From: Liolophura sinensis | Taxonomy: Eukaryota > Mollusca > Polyplacophora > Chitonida > Chitonidae | Direction of reading: 5' to 3' | Length of the DNA stretch: 64,000 nucleotides | Assembly (NCBI RefSeq): GCF_032854445.1 | Contig: NC_088300.1 | Location: 14,513,570 to 14,577,569 of the forward strand | Shown: piece by piece, positions 1-13,300 of the stretch | How the letters are laid out: the number at the start of each line of letters is the position of its first letter | How positions within the stretch are numbered: position 1 is the stretch's first letter | Position numbers and translations under genes: made by a program | The notes under the pieces: model-generated | Databases searched by the model: none | The model's input: the letters and a program-made list of their open reading frames with translations, nothing else | What the model was told of the DNA's origin: nothing

Positions 1-1679
1 GATACTTTCACTGTTATATTGATTAGAAACATAATCCATGTATTTCACAGGATTTAAGGGATAACGACTGTTCCCATTGGTCACAGAATAAAGGGCACAT
101 CAGAAGAACCTAAAAAATGGAGGTGGATGTTCATCATTAGAACCATTGACATCTGCGCTCGTTACATGTTCATTTGAATATTCCACTTTAAAACGAACCA
201 GGTCAGCTAGGATAGACCTATTGGCCTACGGCTGCTGGCATGCCAATATCACCTGCTGTGAGTGCTTTTTGGGAGACGTACTTCTGTGATCTTGCTTACT
301 ACACAGTGTCTCAATTGTTAAGTGTCTGAAATTATAGAAAAGGTATGATACATAATAACAACCAAGCTTATGAAAGGAAGAAAGCATCCAGAGCCAAGGC
401 AAGCCCTGACAATTTGCAAAGAAACTGGCAAACCACAGGCTGTATATAGCCAAACAAGCAATAGCCAGACTTAAACTTGATACCTCAATAGTCATTCTCT
501 GACCAGTGATTTTAACTAATATAAGAAAATTTAGAAAGCACAGGAGAATTGAACGGAAACAGAAAATTCATTTATTTTTAATTTTTATTACATTAAACAG
601 TAGTTCAGAAACTGACCAGATGAAAGCAAAACTTTCTATGTTAGTATTTGGCTAAAGTGTCAAAGAGCATCAAAAGTCAAGAGGATCCACAATTTCCCAA
701 GGAAAAAGTGCACATGCAGTTTGAAAGTACAATGTCATTTGCTGCTAAAAGTCAGTGATGGGTGATGTCAAGTGTTCTTGTGTGATGTCACCTCGCAAAA
801 TTGCAAATGGCATAAAACTTTTGTTTCCATATTATCCTCCTGAACTAACAACAACAGCTTTAAAACAATGCGTTTTTTCCAATTTAAGAAAGCAATTCTG
901 ACTATCTTGATCCTTATCATTTAACATTGCCTCTAAGACATCTCTATGTTAACATTTAAGTAGTTCTTTAACATTTGTGAATGCAACTTCTAAAAAAGGC
1001 ACAAGGGGAAAACAATTGAATGAGGCAACTTGTTTAACTTGTTTCAGTAATATCCGTGTATACATATATAATCTTAACAGATGGAGTGCTCAAACAGGAT
1101 TGAAACTTTAATCAATAAATACTAAGAATCAGTCTCCTTTTCAATGAAGAAAAAAAATCCTTTGAAAGAAAAGAAACTTTAACAACATGACAACAGGGTG
1201 TAGATTTACCAGTAGACCTACTGTTTACACCAACATACAAATGTGATGTATCACTGTTCAAGTCATGATGGAAAGTGTGTCAAGATTGATAAAAATGAAT
1301 ATGCATGCATGCATAAGTATATTTATTTCATTGGTGTTTAATACGTATGACATAAAAGGGTGGTCAGTGATGGAGGTGGAGGAATGTGTAGAAGAATATC
1401 AGACTAGCAGAGAAAAGGAAATGTAAATACGTATACTTGTGGATGTCAAGGAAGTTCTCCACTAACTGCTCCACAAAACATATCACTTGCTTTTATAATG
1501 GCAAAAGTAAATTTATCCACACCTGTAAAAATGATAAGGTTACATATATAGGCACATATACATGCACACCTATACACTGCAGTTTTAAATATTACTGCAA
1601 GGACAGACATTAAGGCCAGCATGCAATGAAGGAAGAAAAATTCATTATATATTGTATTGAAATGATACAGAAAAGATTC
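1..1679. other. AT-rich flank, no confident gene
   Basis: No coding exon here is convincing. A minus-strand open stretch at 226-495 contains a hydrophobic run but has no usable splice donor, and its composition fits chance. A second one at 1446-1706 follows a fair splice acceptor but has no partner exon. The rest is AT-rich sequence without clear repeats. It would be the 3' flank of gene A if that gene ends near 3850. Confidence 0.4.
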
Positions 1680-1848
1680 TGATAGGCTGTAGTAAGAGAT
1701 ATGCATGTCTAGGCTATGCCTTGCCTAAGGTGAATTTTAGGTATATGGTACTTTTATTCAAGCGTGACCATGGCCACAAGATTTAACCCAGGAAACCCTA
1801 TCTCCAGTGTCAACCAATCAGCATCGATTCTGTATCCGTTTAAAGTTT
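1680..1848 (+). repeat. MITE-like repeat (CTGATTGGCT ends)
   Basis: About 165 bp, sharing with 6367-6538 the blocks 'cttgcctaag', 'tattcaagcgtgacca', 'agatttaacccaggaaaccc' and 'caatcagcatcgattctgta'. The better copy at 6367 has inverted ends CTGATTGGCT and AGCCAATCAG; here the ends have decayed. Non-autonomous, no coding content. Confidence 0.6.
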
Positions 1849-2243
1849 TACACAATATTAAAATAAAGAATAAAATTTCTCCTTTATTTTTATGGACATT
1901 ATTTAACATGTATTTTAAAAGAGATTAAAATAACGGAAATCTTGTTTTTTTTTTATGTTTTAATTTCATATTATAGAATTTATTAATGCATGGTATTTTA
2001 ACTGAAAGCTACATACATGGTACATAGCCTTATGATGATGTTTTCAGATGACCAGATGATACAAGTTCAGGGGAAACATACAGTAGTTTAACTTGGTTAA
2101 TATGTAGACATGTATGCTAAATTGTAGTATTTTTTAAGTAATAAATTATGTAATGTAATAAGTAGTGTAATAATTTTATGTAAAAATATATATATACGTC
2201 ACATGCTTATCATGTTCATGCAGCAGTAATATGTAAAAAAACG

Positions 2244-2465
2244 TAAGAAAAATCTGGAATTTCTGGACGACTAACTGAATTGCTTTTGCATGTTGATTTT
2301 CTTCTGAATAGATACTGATGTCTCTTTAAGTAGTCTATTGTTCAAGAGTTTAAAGATGAAGTTCACCTAGAGGCATAAGAAAAATCTGGAATTTCTCTTC
2401 TGAATAGATACTGATGTCCCTTAAGTGGTCTATTGTTCAAGAGTTTATCAAGTTCATCTAAAGAC
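2244..2465. repeat. Imperfect tandem duplication
   Basis: Two copies of a ~100-130 bp segment. Both carry 'aagaaaaatctggaatttct', 'cttctgaatagatactgatg' and 'tctattgttcaagagttta'. The second copy lacks an internal ~35 bp. This is a local duplication with no coding signal. Confidence 0.75.
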
Positions 2466-3363
2466 AAAAATACTTTTAGACAGCAAAAGTGCAGTTAAAT
2501 GTAGGTCCACCTTATGTAACAGTGTATCCTGTACACTCAACATGTTCAATGTAAAGCCTATAGACACTTGAATGCACAGCATGTAGGTCTATGTACTGAG
2601 TGCTTCTACATACTGTAATTCCTCAACTTTTTCGCGTTGTTTTATCTCTAAAATAAAATTAAAAACATGCGTGAATTTCACTGAAAATTGCTCTTTCATA
2701 TAAAAAATGTTAAAGAATTACTTCTGGGTACACATCACTTATCACTATGATTGTTTGATACAATCTGAAAAGGAAGAACAGAAATTGCACAAATATATAT
2801 AAATGCATATTGTTTTATATAAATGAGAAAATATAAGTACAGTGAAAGATAGAAGTATTTGTAAGTTTGTAGAAAAAAATGTGCATGCAAAGTTTTAATA
2901 TGGTCATAGATAAATCTTTAATTTACAAGAGCTATACCCACAAGTAAGTTTTGTCAGATTGATCAAACCAGATCAATAGATGACAGATACAATATGTGTC
3001 AGGAAAATGGACTATACAGGTGACACTAACTTTCTTTGCCCACAGAATATATGTGAAGCCGTGTTTAGTGCAATAACTACACATCTAGATAAATATAATG
3101 ATGCACTGACATGTTGGGTATTTAAACTAGAAGAGGAATCGTGAAAAATTACACATACTTTCTGCAAAATTATAGACAAAAAGACGTTATTCTTAACCTG
3201 AAGGCAAATAATAAACCAGTAATCAAAAACTTGGAATACATATATAATTTTCACAAAGCTGGCCTACATGTAGCGTATCATGTATGTAAATATCCAAAAA
3301 TAATAGAAATATAAATAATCCATCCCAGCTGTGGTTACTCAAAAAAAAAAAAAAAAACACAAC

Positions 3364-3451
3364 CTATTTCTTTGAATATCCAATGATATCCTGTCTAAAA
3401 ATATTGGCAATGCTATCCTCCGGTAAATGTATCCCCAGATCAATATAGAAC
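3364..3451 (-). other. Possible short terminal coding exon
   Basis: On the minus strand a pyrimidine-rich tract ending in AG (about 3452-3480) is followed by 28 sense codons and a TAG. The reading begins after one base of a split codon and includes DLGIHLPEDSIANIF, which looks protein-like. No upstream exon links to it in phase, and it lies beyond the polyadenylation signal proposed for gene A. It could be chance, an alternative end of gene A, or the last exon of an unseen gene. Confidence 0.2.
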
Positions 3452-3853
3452 CTTAAAATCAAAGGGAGAAATGTAAAGACTGAAAAAGTTTCAAAAATAA
3501 AGTAAGATTTGTAGCACTTGTGTATATCATATGGACAAGAGATTCATATAAAAAAAATCTGAAGCACAAAAGCCAAGAAAAAAATGAGCCTTGTCACACA
3601 TGGCCGATGATCCCAGTTACATGTAATTGTTAGAGCCAAATGAGCAGATTGAATTAACTACTAAATAAGCGTTTAGTAGTGCTCACAATCAAAACCAAAA
3701 AAAAATCTGACACTTTCAGTTTCAAAGCACATAATTAGCTCAAGATCTAGTATTAAAAGTGATACATGTATTTTTATGAAAAAATTTAATTTTGATAATT
3801 CATCCCAACCCCATGAAAAATTTGCATGAAAAACATGCTCTTCAGTATAAAGT

Positions 3854-3859
3854 TTTATT
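3854..3859 (-). terminator. Polyadenylation signal for gene A (long form)
   Basis: AATAAA on the minus strand (TTTATT on plus), about 160 nt beyond the stop codon at 4018. Its position fits 3' end formation of the transcript using the distal last exon. Confidence 0.5.
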
Positions 3860-4017
3860 TCTTGGGTCCCAATAATAGGATGATTCTTTCAAATGACGAA
3901 TGCAAACAGCATCTTCTGTTTGTTATGTAATACCATTTATCATATGGTGACACATAAACCCGAAACATACAAATTTAAGATTACAATTCTGTGATGACTT
4001 ATGTAGGTCATGTGACT

Positions 4018-4349
4018 TTATGCTTTTGAAATATGAAATATGGAACTAAGGCGTTTTCTAAACTCGCGAGATTTTTCTGGAAAGGTAGGTAGTCCCTCAA
4101 GGAAAACAAGTAAACCAATGGTAAATTGAACGCACCACATAAGGAAAGCCAGCCAGGCCACAACCTGCAAGTAAAGAGTAGGACAAAATATATAAAGTGC
4201 TAAATAAAATGAAAGTGTTTCAAAAGTGTCAAGTGAGTTGTGCAAAAGCCCATCGGTAGTAGTGACAATATAAATTTCATAATGACGAGTCCTTAACTAG
4301 AACCTCTAATGTGATGAAATCTAGTTCTAAAGAATAATCTACACAGAGT

Positions 4350-4398
<49 letters not shown>

Positions 4399-7300
4399 TA
4401 AGTATATAAGTATACGTGGGGAAGATCACTGTCAGATCACACGGATAACATATTTAAGCTACTAGTATCTCTATTAGCATATTTTGGCAGAATCAAGGTT
4501 ACATGCACCAAAAACTGATATAGATTATATGTACATTGGATGTTAAAAGTTCAGATCTTAATATGAAGATAATTCATGCTTGAAACTTTGAAAGTCAACA
4601 TGCATGACCGTGCTACCCCAGTTGTAACAGCCTACTTCAGGCTCTGCTTATTCTTCACAGGCTTCCTTGTGACATCTGAAATTGATAATCAGCAAGTATA
4701 GCTCTAGACAGGTTGAATCAACTACAGAGGCAAACTACATTCAAACTTGACATGCATGGAAGCAATCTAATTAAATCAAGATTCCATGTACATAAATATG
4801 TTTAGCTAGTGCTACATGTAAATACATGTAAATCAATGTAACACCCTGCCAACAAGCAGACCTATGCAGTCCACTGTTACAAATGTATGCTGTTAACACT
4901 AATCTCTTAAAAGGGTTGTAGATGTTGGCAGTCCATGACCTTTAGGCAGTCAACAACCTTCATGTAGGGAGCCCGTGACCAGTAGGCAGTCAAAAACATA
5001 GTATGTAGGCAGCCCTTGACCTGTAGGTAGCCAATGACCAATAGGTAAGCAGCCCATGATCAACATGAAGGCAGCCTATGGCCTACATTCAGGCAGCCCA
5101 AAGGCCTACATTTAGGCAGCCTATGACCTACATTTAGGCAGCCCATGAACAACATCTATACATGTAAACAGCCCATGACCAATAGGAAGATAGCTAATGA
5201 CCAACAGGTAGGCAGCCTATGACCTACATGTAGGTAGCCCATCATCAACAGGTTGGCAGCCTAAGTCCTACATGTAGGTAGCCCATGACCCACATATAGG
5301 CAGCCTATGGCCTACATGTAGGTAGTCTATGACCTACATGTAGGTAGCCCATGACCTACATATAGGCAGCCTACGACCAACATGTATACATATATGTAGC
5401 CCATGACCTACAGGTAAGCAGCCCACGACCTACATGTAGGCAGCCAATGTCCAAGATCTCTACTAACAGTGATGGCTCTGTGTAATCTCATAACACAGGC
5501 TCTATTATCCTTTGAGTATAATTCTTAATTCAATGCAGCATACTTCGTATTCACATGCCGTTTAATCGCTATGTGTACAAGTACGTGCCCTACCAACACT
5601 AGCTGCGGCTAAACTACCATTCCAAATCTATTTACATGTACCTATGCACTATTAACTCTAGTATATGGGTTATAATAAATACACACAGTGGTGGGTCCAT
5701 ATCAAGTCCATGCAGACGACCTTCTAGCTGCAGTTTATAGCCCCCACAACAAGCCAGCCGCCAGAGAGTTGCATGAGTATATATATGGGAGAGGACAGAG
5801 GGATATTTAAATCAGCTGGTCTCATGCAAGGAGATTACATCAGCTCAGTCTGGTAAAGGTTTATGTACAACTTGTATTCCCACCAGCAAGAGGTCAGAGG
5901 TTAAAGGTTATATCAGAGGTCAATCTCATCCGCGGAGGAATCTGAGCAGCCCCAGCCCCACCTGGGTTAGCCAGAGGGTTAGTTCCACCCATGCTGATAC
6001 CTGAAATGGTTAAACAGTTGAATAACATTAAAAGCACTCCTGACTATTGAACTGCATGTGTATGATGTAGGGCACAGTCCCACTATGTTTTGAACCCATA
6101 CTACCAAAATACAGGTTAGCATGTTGAAACAGTTTGATACATGTACAGTTACTTGTTTACTTATTTATTTGTTTGTTGTTTAACACCATACTAAAGAACT
6201 TTTCACCTACACAATGGCAGGTGGAAGAAACATGACTGTCTGGTGAATAAAACCACTGACTTTGGGTAAGTTATTGATGTATTTCCTCACAAGAGAAATA
6301 AAAATATGAACGCTATATTGATGGAAGATAAGTGGTCTTCAATGACTTAAAAAAATAAAGAATTAATTCTGATTGGCTTGTGTGAGAGATAGGCAAGTCC
6401 TGGCTATGGCTATGTCTTGCCTAAGATGAATTTTAGATATGGTACATTTATTCAAGCGTGACCAAGGCTGCAAGATTTAACCCAGGAAACCCTATGTCCA
6501 CGGTCAGCCAATCAGCATCGATTCTGTATCCCTTAAAGACTGCCCAAACGGCAGTGTCTTTTGTATCCATTTCTTATCCAGAACTAAACAAGTCAATGTA
6601 TTATAGCCATTTCCTCTGCCTAAAGTTCAATTTGCAATACACTTGTGTAATAAACAGACAAGGTAAAGAACAATGACATCTGTTCAAAATAAAACTGAAA
6701 ACAAATGATCAGAGCCTTTGCAATATTCTAATTAACCCAGTGCATATACATACAGGTATGCATGCATGTACACAGATTTATTTATATGTTTGATTTATGC
6801 TTTACGTTGTATTCAAGAATATTTCACTTACACAAAGGTGGACAACACTGTGGTGGAGCAAAAGCGAACAAAGCCAGGGGAAAACCCACAAATATCTGCA
6901 GGTTGCCGGAGAAGAAGCCAGCACGAACTGGCTGGACATGAGCTTGCAGTGACCGCATTGGCAAGCGGCTACTGGATCGTCCTAGCACCCTAACCATCTC
7001 GGCCTCAGAGTCACCCACCCCTCACCACCATGTACACAGAATCTTTCATTACTTAATACATGTATATCACTTGCAGCTACCCACTCAACTTATGAGCACA
7101 GATTTGCGACATATGCCAGATGCCACTCATTCCAGTTGCATTCAAGAGTCCCAATCAGATCCCTTTCTTCAATTCTCTTCATATTTGTTACAATAAATGT
7201 GACTTTAGGAAACACTACAGTTTACTAATTATGACATACTTGTACACGGTTTCTCATTTTGGGCTTTCATGTATCTATGACAACCAAAAAGCCATCACGT

Positions 7301-10300
7301 AAGCAAAGAAACAATACATATATTCTCCAAGGTGTGATTATAAAGGAACATACCAAAGCAAGTGTAAAACACGTGTGAAAACTGCTGCCATCTATCCCCG
7401 CTGAATATTGGAAGTTTTGGCCATCTGAACATCTGCAATTAAACCAACATTTACATTATATACAAATTTTAGCATAAAAACGTTCATATGATGCAACATT
7501 GTATTAAAAATACTGTAACAGGAAATTATCTTATCTACATAAATTTCCGAATATTGGAGGATTATTCAAATACATTTAGATATATAGAACAATTACATAT
7601 ATATATGTAACAATTGCCAGAATTACTTCTGTAAATACTCAACGATCTCTTAAGCACTATTTTCAGTGGAATTAAGGCATACAATTATTATAAAAATGAC
7701 ACCAAAACATTATTTGTTTGTGTCACTAAAGATGCAAGGATTCACAATGATGAAACTGTGCAAATTATTTCTCTACATTCCATAGTTTTCTCAGAATGTT
7801 CCAAAATATTGGTCACAGAAAAGGTTGAAGTTTTCAAAGCATGACATGTCAGGAAATTATACATCAGAGGATACATCCTAACCCATTGGGTCAGAAAATG
7901 GTATTTGGAATGTTTGGGAAACTTTATTTATTTATTTATTTGATTGGTGTTTTACGCTGTACTCAAGAATATTTCACTTATATGACTGCGACCAGCATTA
8001 TGATGGGAGGAAACCGGGCAGAGACCAGTGGAAACCCACAACCATCTGCAGGTTACTGAGAGAGATCTTTCCACTTTTCCAGAGAGGAAGCCAGCAAGAG
8101 CTGGACTTGAACTCACAGTGACCTCCTAGTTGAGAGGTTTCTGGGTCATTATGCTGCACTAGTGCACTAACCATCTGAGCCACGGAGGCCCCTTTGGGAA
8201 ACTTAATAAGTCAGAGTTATTTAGGAAACCCAGCAAGATACGGTCAGTTAGGAAACCCAGCAAAGTCACACAGATATTTCGGAAACCCAACAAGACACAA
8301 GATGTCACTATCAGGAAACCCAGGCACACACCCAATGCCGAATAAAATATTGTTCTTAATGACTTAGTTGTTACGGGACACTATTCACATGCCTGACATG
8401 ACCCAACAGGAAACTTGTAACAAGCCTGGAAACACAAGAAGCATGGACCAACTAGGGCACTGAAGTAAAACTGAATATGTCCACTGGGGAAGCCATCAAT
8501 CTGAACCAACCTAGCTTTATTTAAATTAATAAATAAATAAAGAATGGACGCTGACTCATCGACGGTGGAGGATGGATTTTCTGGGTTACTGGTGTGAAGC
8601 CTTGGTCTCACTTGAATTAATGTTCCATAGGAAAAGTTCGGCCTGACTATCTTTCATATCAGCCAGTCAGCGATGATTCCGTATCCTTTTAAACACTGAC
8701 TCCAAAGGATTATAGTGACTACAAAGTTGGCTGAAATCTGTACATGTATACAAATATAAGACTAATGAGACAAAAGAATGTGAAACTCACGACTGTATGG
8801 CAAAATGATAATTTTTTCCCTCCATCAGCTGTGAGCACCATTCTGATAAGCCAGCGCTCAGCGTCCCAGCAGACACCAAGGTGAGGAAGGCACAGATTCC
8901 ATTGGCTATGATCAATGACAGCCTCACAATCTTGGGGATTTCCAGTCTGCAGGGAAGAATTGCACCAACATTTCTTGTCAAACATATGCCTGTTTGGTGT
9001 AGTCATTATAAATGTCAGCACTACCCTTTCCCACGCAGGGTGCATGGATTTTAGCAAAGTTAATATGTACATTACATTGGTGGGAATCAAGTCATTCCCA
9101 ACAAATTTACATGGTATCCTTTACTGCATACACACCTTGTCCACTGTGGATTACTGATCCCCAAAACAGTGGAGACAGTCAGCAATCTCAGAAATTCCCT
9201 TCCTGAGGGTGAAACTGATTTATTTTTCACCCAAATACATGTACAATCAGTGTAATCAGTGGAGGAAACCAGAATGCACGGGGTAACAACCCAACATTCC
9301 CACACTAACAGAGGTGTAATCAGTGGAGGAAACCAGAGTGCACGGGGTAAACCATCCAGCATTCCCACACTAACAGACGTGTAATCAGTGGAGGAAATCA
9401 GAGTGCACGGGGTAAACCACCCAACATTCCCACACTAACAGATGTGTAATCAGTAAAGGAAACCAGAGTGCATGGGGTAACCCATCCAACATTCCCACAC
9501 TAACAGACATGTAATCAGTAAAGAAAACCAGAATGCACGGGGTAAACCACCCAACATTCCCATACTAACAGACGTGTAATCAGTGGAAGAAACCAGAGTG
9601 CACAGGGTAAACCACCCAACATTCCCACAGTAACAGATGTGTAATCAGTAAAGGAAACCAGAGTGCACGGGGTAAACCACCCAACATTCTCACACTAACA
9701 GACGTGTAATCAGTGGAGGAAACTAGAGTGCATGGGGTAAACCACCCAACATTCTCACACTAATAGACATGTAATCAGTGGAGGAAACCAGAGTGCACGG
9801 GGTAAACCACCCAATATTCCCATACTAACAGACATATGCAAGTCATACTTCTGAAAGTTTTGGGTCTTAAGTGAACGTAATACTGAACAGACGATCATGC
9901 AAGCATGAACAACCACTTATTACGATCAAGACTCTGGTCAGAAGCATTGAGCGCAGCGGAATCTACAAATAGCTAGGACTGAGCCAACATCCTGAACGCT
10001 GAATATGATTCAGAACTGAGCATATCAACAATGCTGTTCAGACATTGTTCCTCTGCCATTTCCCTTTGAAGAGCAGGAACTGGCCTTCATTACTGAGTAT
10101 ATGAGTATGTTTATTACCCAGCTCCCTTGAACAGCACTCTTAAATTCATGCTCCCTAGATCAGATTATTTGAGAGAAGTGTAATTTCAAAGCACACCTGA
10201 ATTGCAACAACAAAAACACGAGTCAAATTCTCTGCATACCCAATGGAAGATGTCCTAACATTAATAATGCCATTAGCACATCATATACAGTTTTATTTAA

Positions 10301-13300
10301 AATTCCTTCAATCAAAATAGATTTTCCCTTGACACATCACCTTCCAATGCACTTCAGCATTGACACACTGGATTCAGACCAATATGTTTCCTCACGCGTT
10401 GTTTGGAGGGAAATCCTTTTCAATGATGTTCCCATACATCACACTGAACTGGATTAGTTCTGGAAATCCATGTCTTGCACTCATGCACACTCATAATCAA
10501 CTCAATTTAGCAGAATGTAACTGAATTCCCATTGGCACTCCACGTAACCAAATCAAACAGAATCACATCAAATTTGTAACCACACAAATATGTGGATCAA
10601 TATTAATGAGCACAGAAATAAATCTGTAACCAAATCGGATGTGTCCACAACAGTATTAAATGTAAATCAATTCACATTGTGTTTTGATGTGTCAACAATA
10701 TTACATAGACACTTACTGTTCATTTTTCCTTTCCTTGAAGAGGAGGAACACATGGATGGCCCCAACAGAAGAGGCATACAGGATGGCGATACCCACATGT
10801 AAGTAGATATTGAATTCACACAGAGTCAGATTTCCCGGTTTAAAGTGAAATTTACTATCATCGTACCATTGCACCGTTCCATATAAAACACACTTCCCCT
10901 TAAAATTGTTCTGCAAATCAATGAACAAAAAATAAAACTCACAGTAAAATAAACCACATCATATTTCATAACTTATCACATAGGAACATTACACACCTGA
11001 AAATAGTTGTAGATGTGTGGTACATAAATTCTTAGATGAACCCAAAATACTTATGTCACAGTTACCAAAAATGAGGGATTTTAAAGGTAAATGGCATTCT
11101 GACAGGCAGTAACAAGTACACATCCTTTAGAGCTCCATCTTCACTGATCCTACAAGTTCAATAAAACATCTTTACCCCTCTCCCCGTACCCCCCCCCCCC
11201 AAAAAAAGAGTTCTTAATTTCTTAATCTTAATTTCTAAAAATGAGGTGTCATCTTAAGAAAGAGTGAGTGAGTGCTTGGGGTTTAACGTCGTACTTAATA
11301 ATTTTTCAGTCATATGACGACGAAGGAGTCACTTCGAGTGTATATTATGTGCCTCCTTGTTGCAGGACAGAATTCCACCGCTCTTCTATCTAGTGCTGCT
11401 TCACTGAGATGACTTACAAAAGACAGTATACTGATATGGGTCAACCGGTTGTTGCACTATCCCCGTAATGCTAAACGCCAAGTGAGAAAGTTACAATTTC
11501 CTCTTTTTTAAGGTCTTAGGTGTGACCCGACACAGGATCTACTGCCCCCGAAGCGGATGCCCTACCAACTGTGCTATCGGGGCTGGGTTTTATAATTTTG
11601 ATTAAACAATTTAATTACGTAATAAAGAATTCACAGATGTCATCGATTCATGGGATTCAAACTCCTAATCCATTTGTGTACCTATAGCAGTCAAAATGGG
11701 AAGTTGCAGAGGGCTAAATATTTAAACTCTTTCATACGCAGAGTATCATTACCACATATAAACATATTACAAAAAGGAATATACTGGATTTGAACCCTGT
11801 TAAGTACTGAAGACCAGCACAGATATTGCAGCTTTGATGGTGTGTTCATAGCAAACCATTAAAGACAGAAACAATACACTGTTGCAAGGTTCAGTCCATT
11901 TTTATGGTTTCACTCAGTCTTGCATGAAGGCCTCATTTTCAATAGTGAGAGAGGTTAAGGTTTGAACAGTTTTGAAAGATTTTGTCGCTAATTACAAGCA
12001 AACTACCACAGCTACCAACTGTGCTATTGGGGCTGGTCTTAGGGAAGAAAATTATCTATTGCATATTTAGTTTAATTTTTGAGATTTGACATATTTTTGC
12101 GTCATTTCTGACATTTTTGTCATTTAAATAAAATGTCATTTATTCATTTGATCTTGACTTGTACAGGAGTCATTTTTTCCGCATCATCATGTTTGTCATT
12201 TGAATGAAGTCACATGTGCATTAAAATGGCACCCGATCACATGTATGTATTAACATTCACGAAAAAGTTGTAGCTTTTCCTTTGCATAGTTTTGTCATGC
12301 TTCAGTTAAAGTGTTTCCTTCTCTGTCTACGCTTTTCTCATGGTCTTGTTGTTGTGTTTTGTTTGGAACGTTTTCTTTGGCGTGTCAACATTTTTCTCAT
12401 GGTCTTGTTGTTGTGTTTTCTTTGGCATGTTTTCTTTGGCGTGTCTACAGTTTTGTCATGATCTTCTTGTTGTGTTTTCTTTGGTGTGTCTACAGTTTTC
12501 TCATAATCTTGTTGTTGTATTTTCTTTGGTGTGTCTACAGTTTTCTCATGATCTTGTTGTAGTGTTTTCTTTGGCGTGTCTACAGTTTTCTCATGTCCTT
12601 GTTGTTGGGTTTTCTTTGGCGTGTCTACAGTTTTCTCATGTCCTTGTTGTTGTGTATTCTTTGGTGTGTCTACAGTTTTCTCATGATCTTGTTGGGTTTC
12701 CTTTGGCGTGTCTACAGTTTTCTCATGATCTTGTTGTTGTGTTTTCTTTGGCGTGTCTACAGTTTTCTCATGTCCTTGTTGTTGTGTTTTCTTGGGCATG
12801 TTTTCTTTGGCGTGTCTACAGTTTTCTCATGATCTTGTTGGGTTTTCTTTGGCGTGTCTACAGTTTTCTCATGATCTTGTTGTTGTGTTTTCTTTGGCGC
12901 GTCTACAGTTTTATCATGATCCTACTATTGTGTTTTCTTTGGCATGTCTGCAGAATTTTCATGATCGTGGATGGTTTATTTGGGGAACATGAAATTCTAC
13001 AGTCAACAGCTGGTCATATATGTACAGATACTGTAAATCATACATACAGGTCCTCCATACAATTATCTCTCTGTCAGGGTATATGGGCTGTGATGTAGTC
13101 ACATTCTTTTCTGTCAACAACATCCCAAACCACCCTCAGCCCTACTCGCCTTTCACTCCACCCTGCACATGTATATTTTGTTGGTACGCAATTTACGTAC
13201 AAGTATCTGTACCCAACATCTGCATGATGATGTACATGTAGGTATCTACGTAGGCATTTTTTCATGGTTACTTTTTATCTCAAATAAGCAATGTGCACAC

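Noticed and set aside
226-495. Hydrophobic minus frame as another TMEM179-like exon
   Set aside because: No Cys or Trp pattern of the family, and no donor at the expected place.
1446-1706. Minus frame ending FCGAVSGELP as a terminal exon
   Set aside because: The acceptor is fair but the phase does not match any upstream donor, and the text shows no family features.
9250-9836. CRISPR-like array
   Set aside because: The whole 65-bp unit is repeated with no unique spacers; it is a minisatellite in animal DNA.
12340-13098. 252-codon plus-strand frame as a membrane protein
   Set aside because: It is the 45-bp minisatellite read on one strand. The repeat explains both the length and the hydrophobic pattern, and splice or start context is absent.
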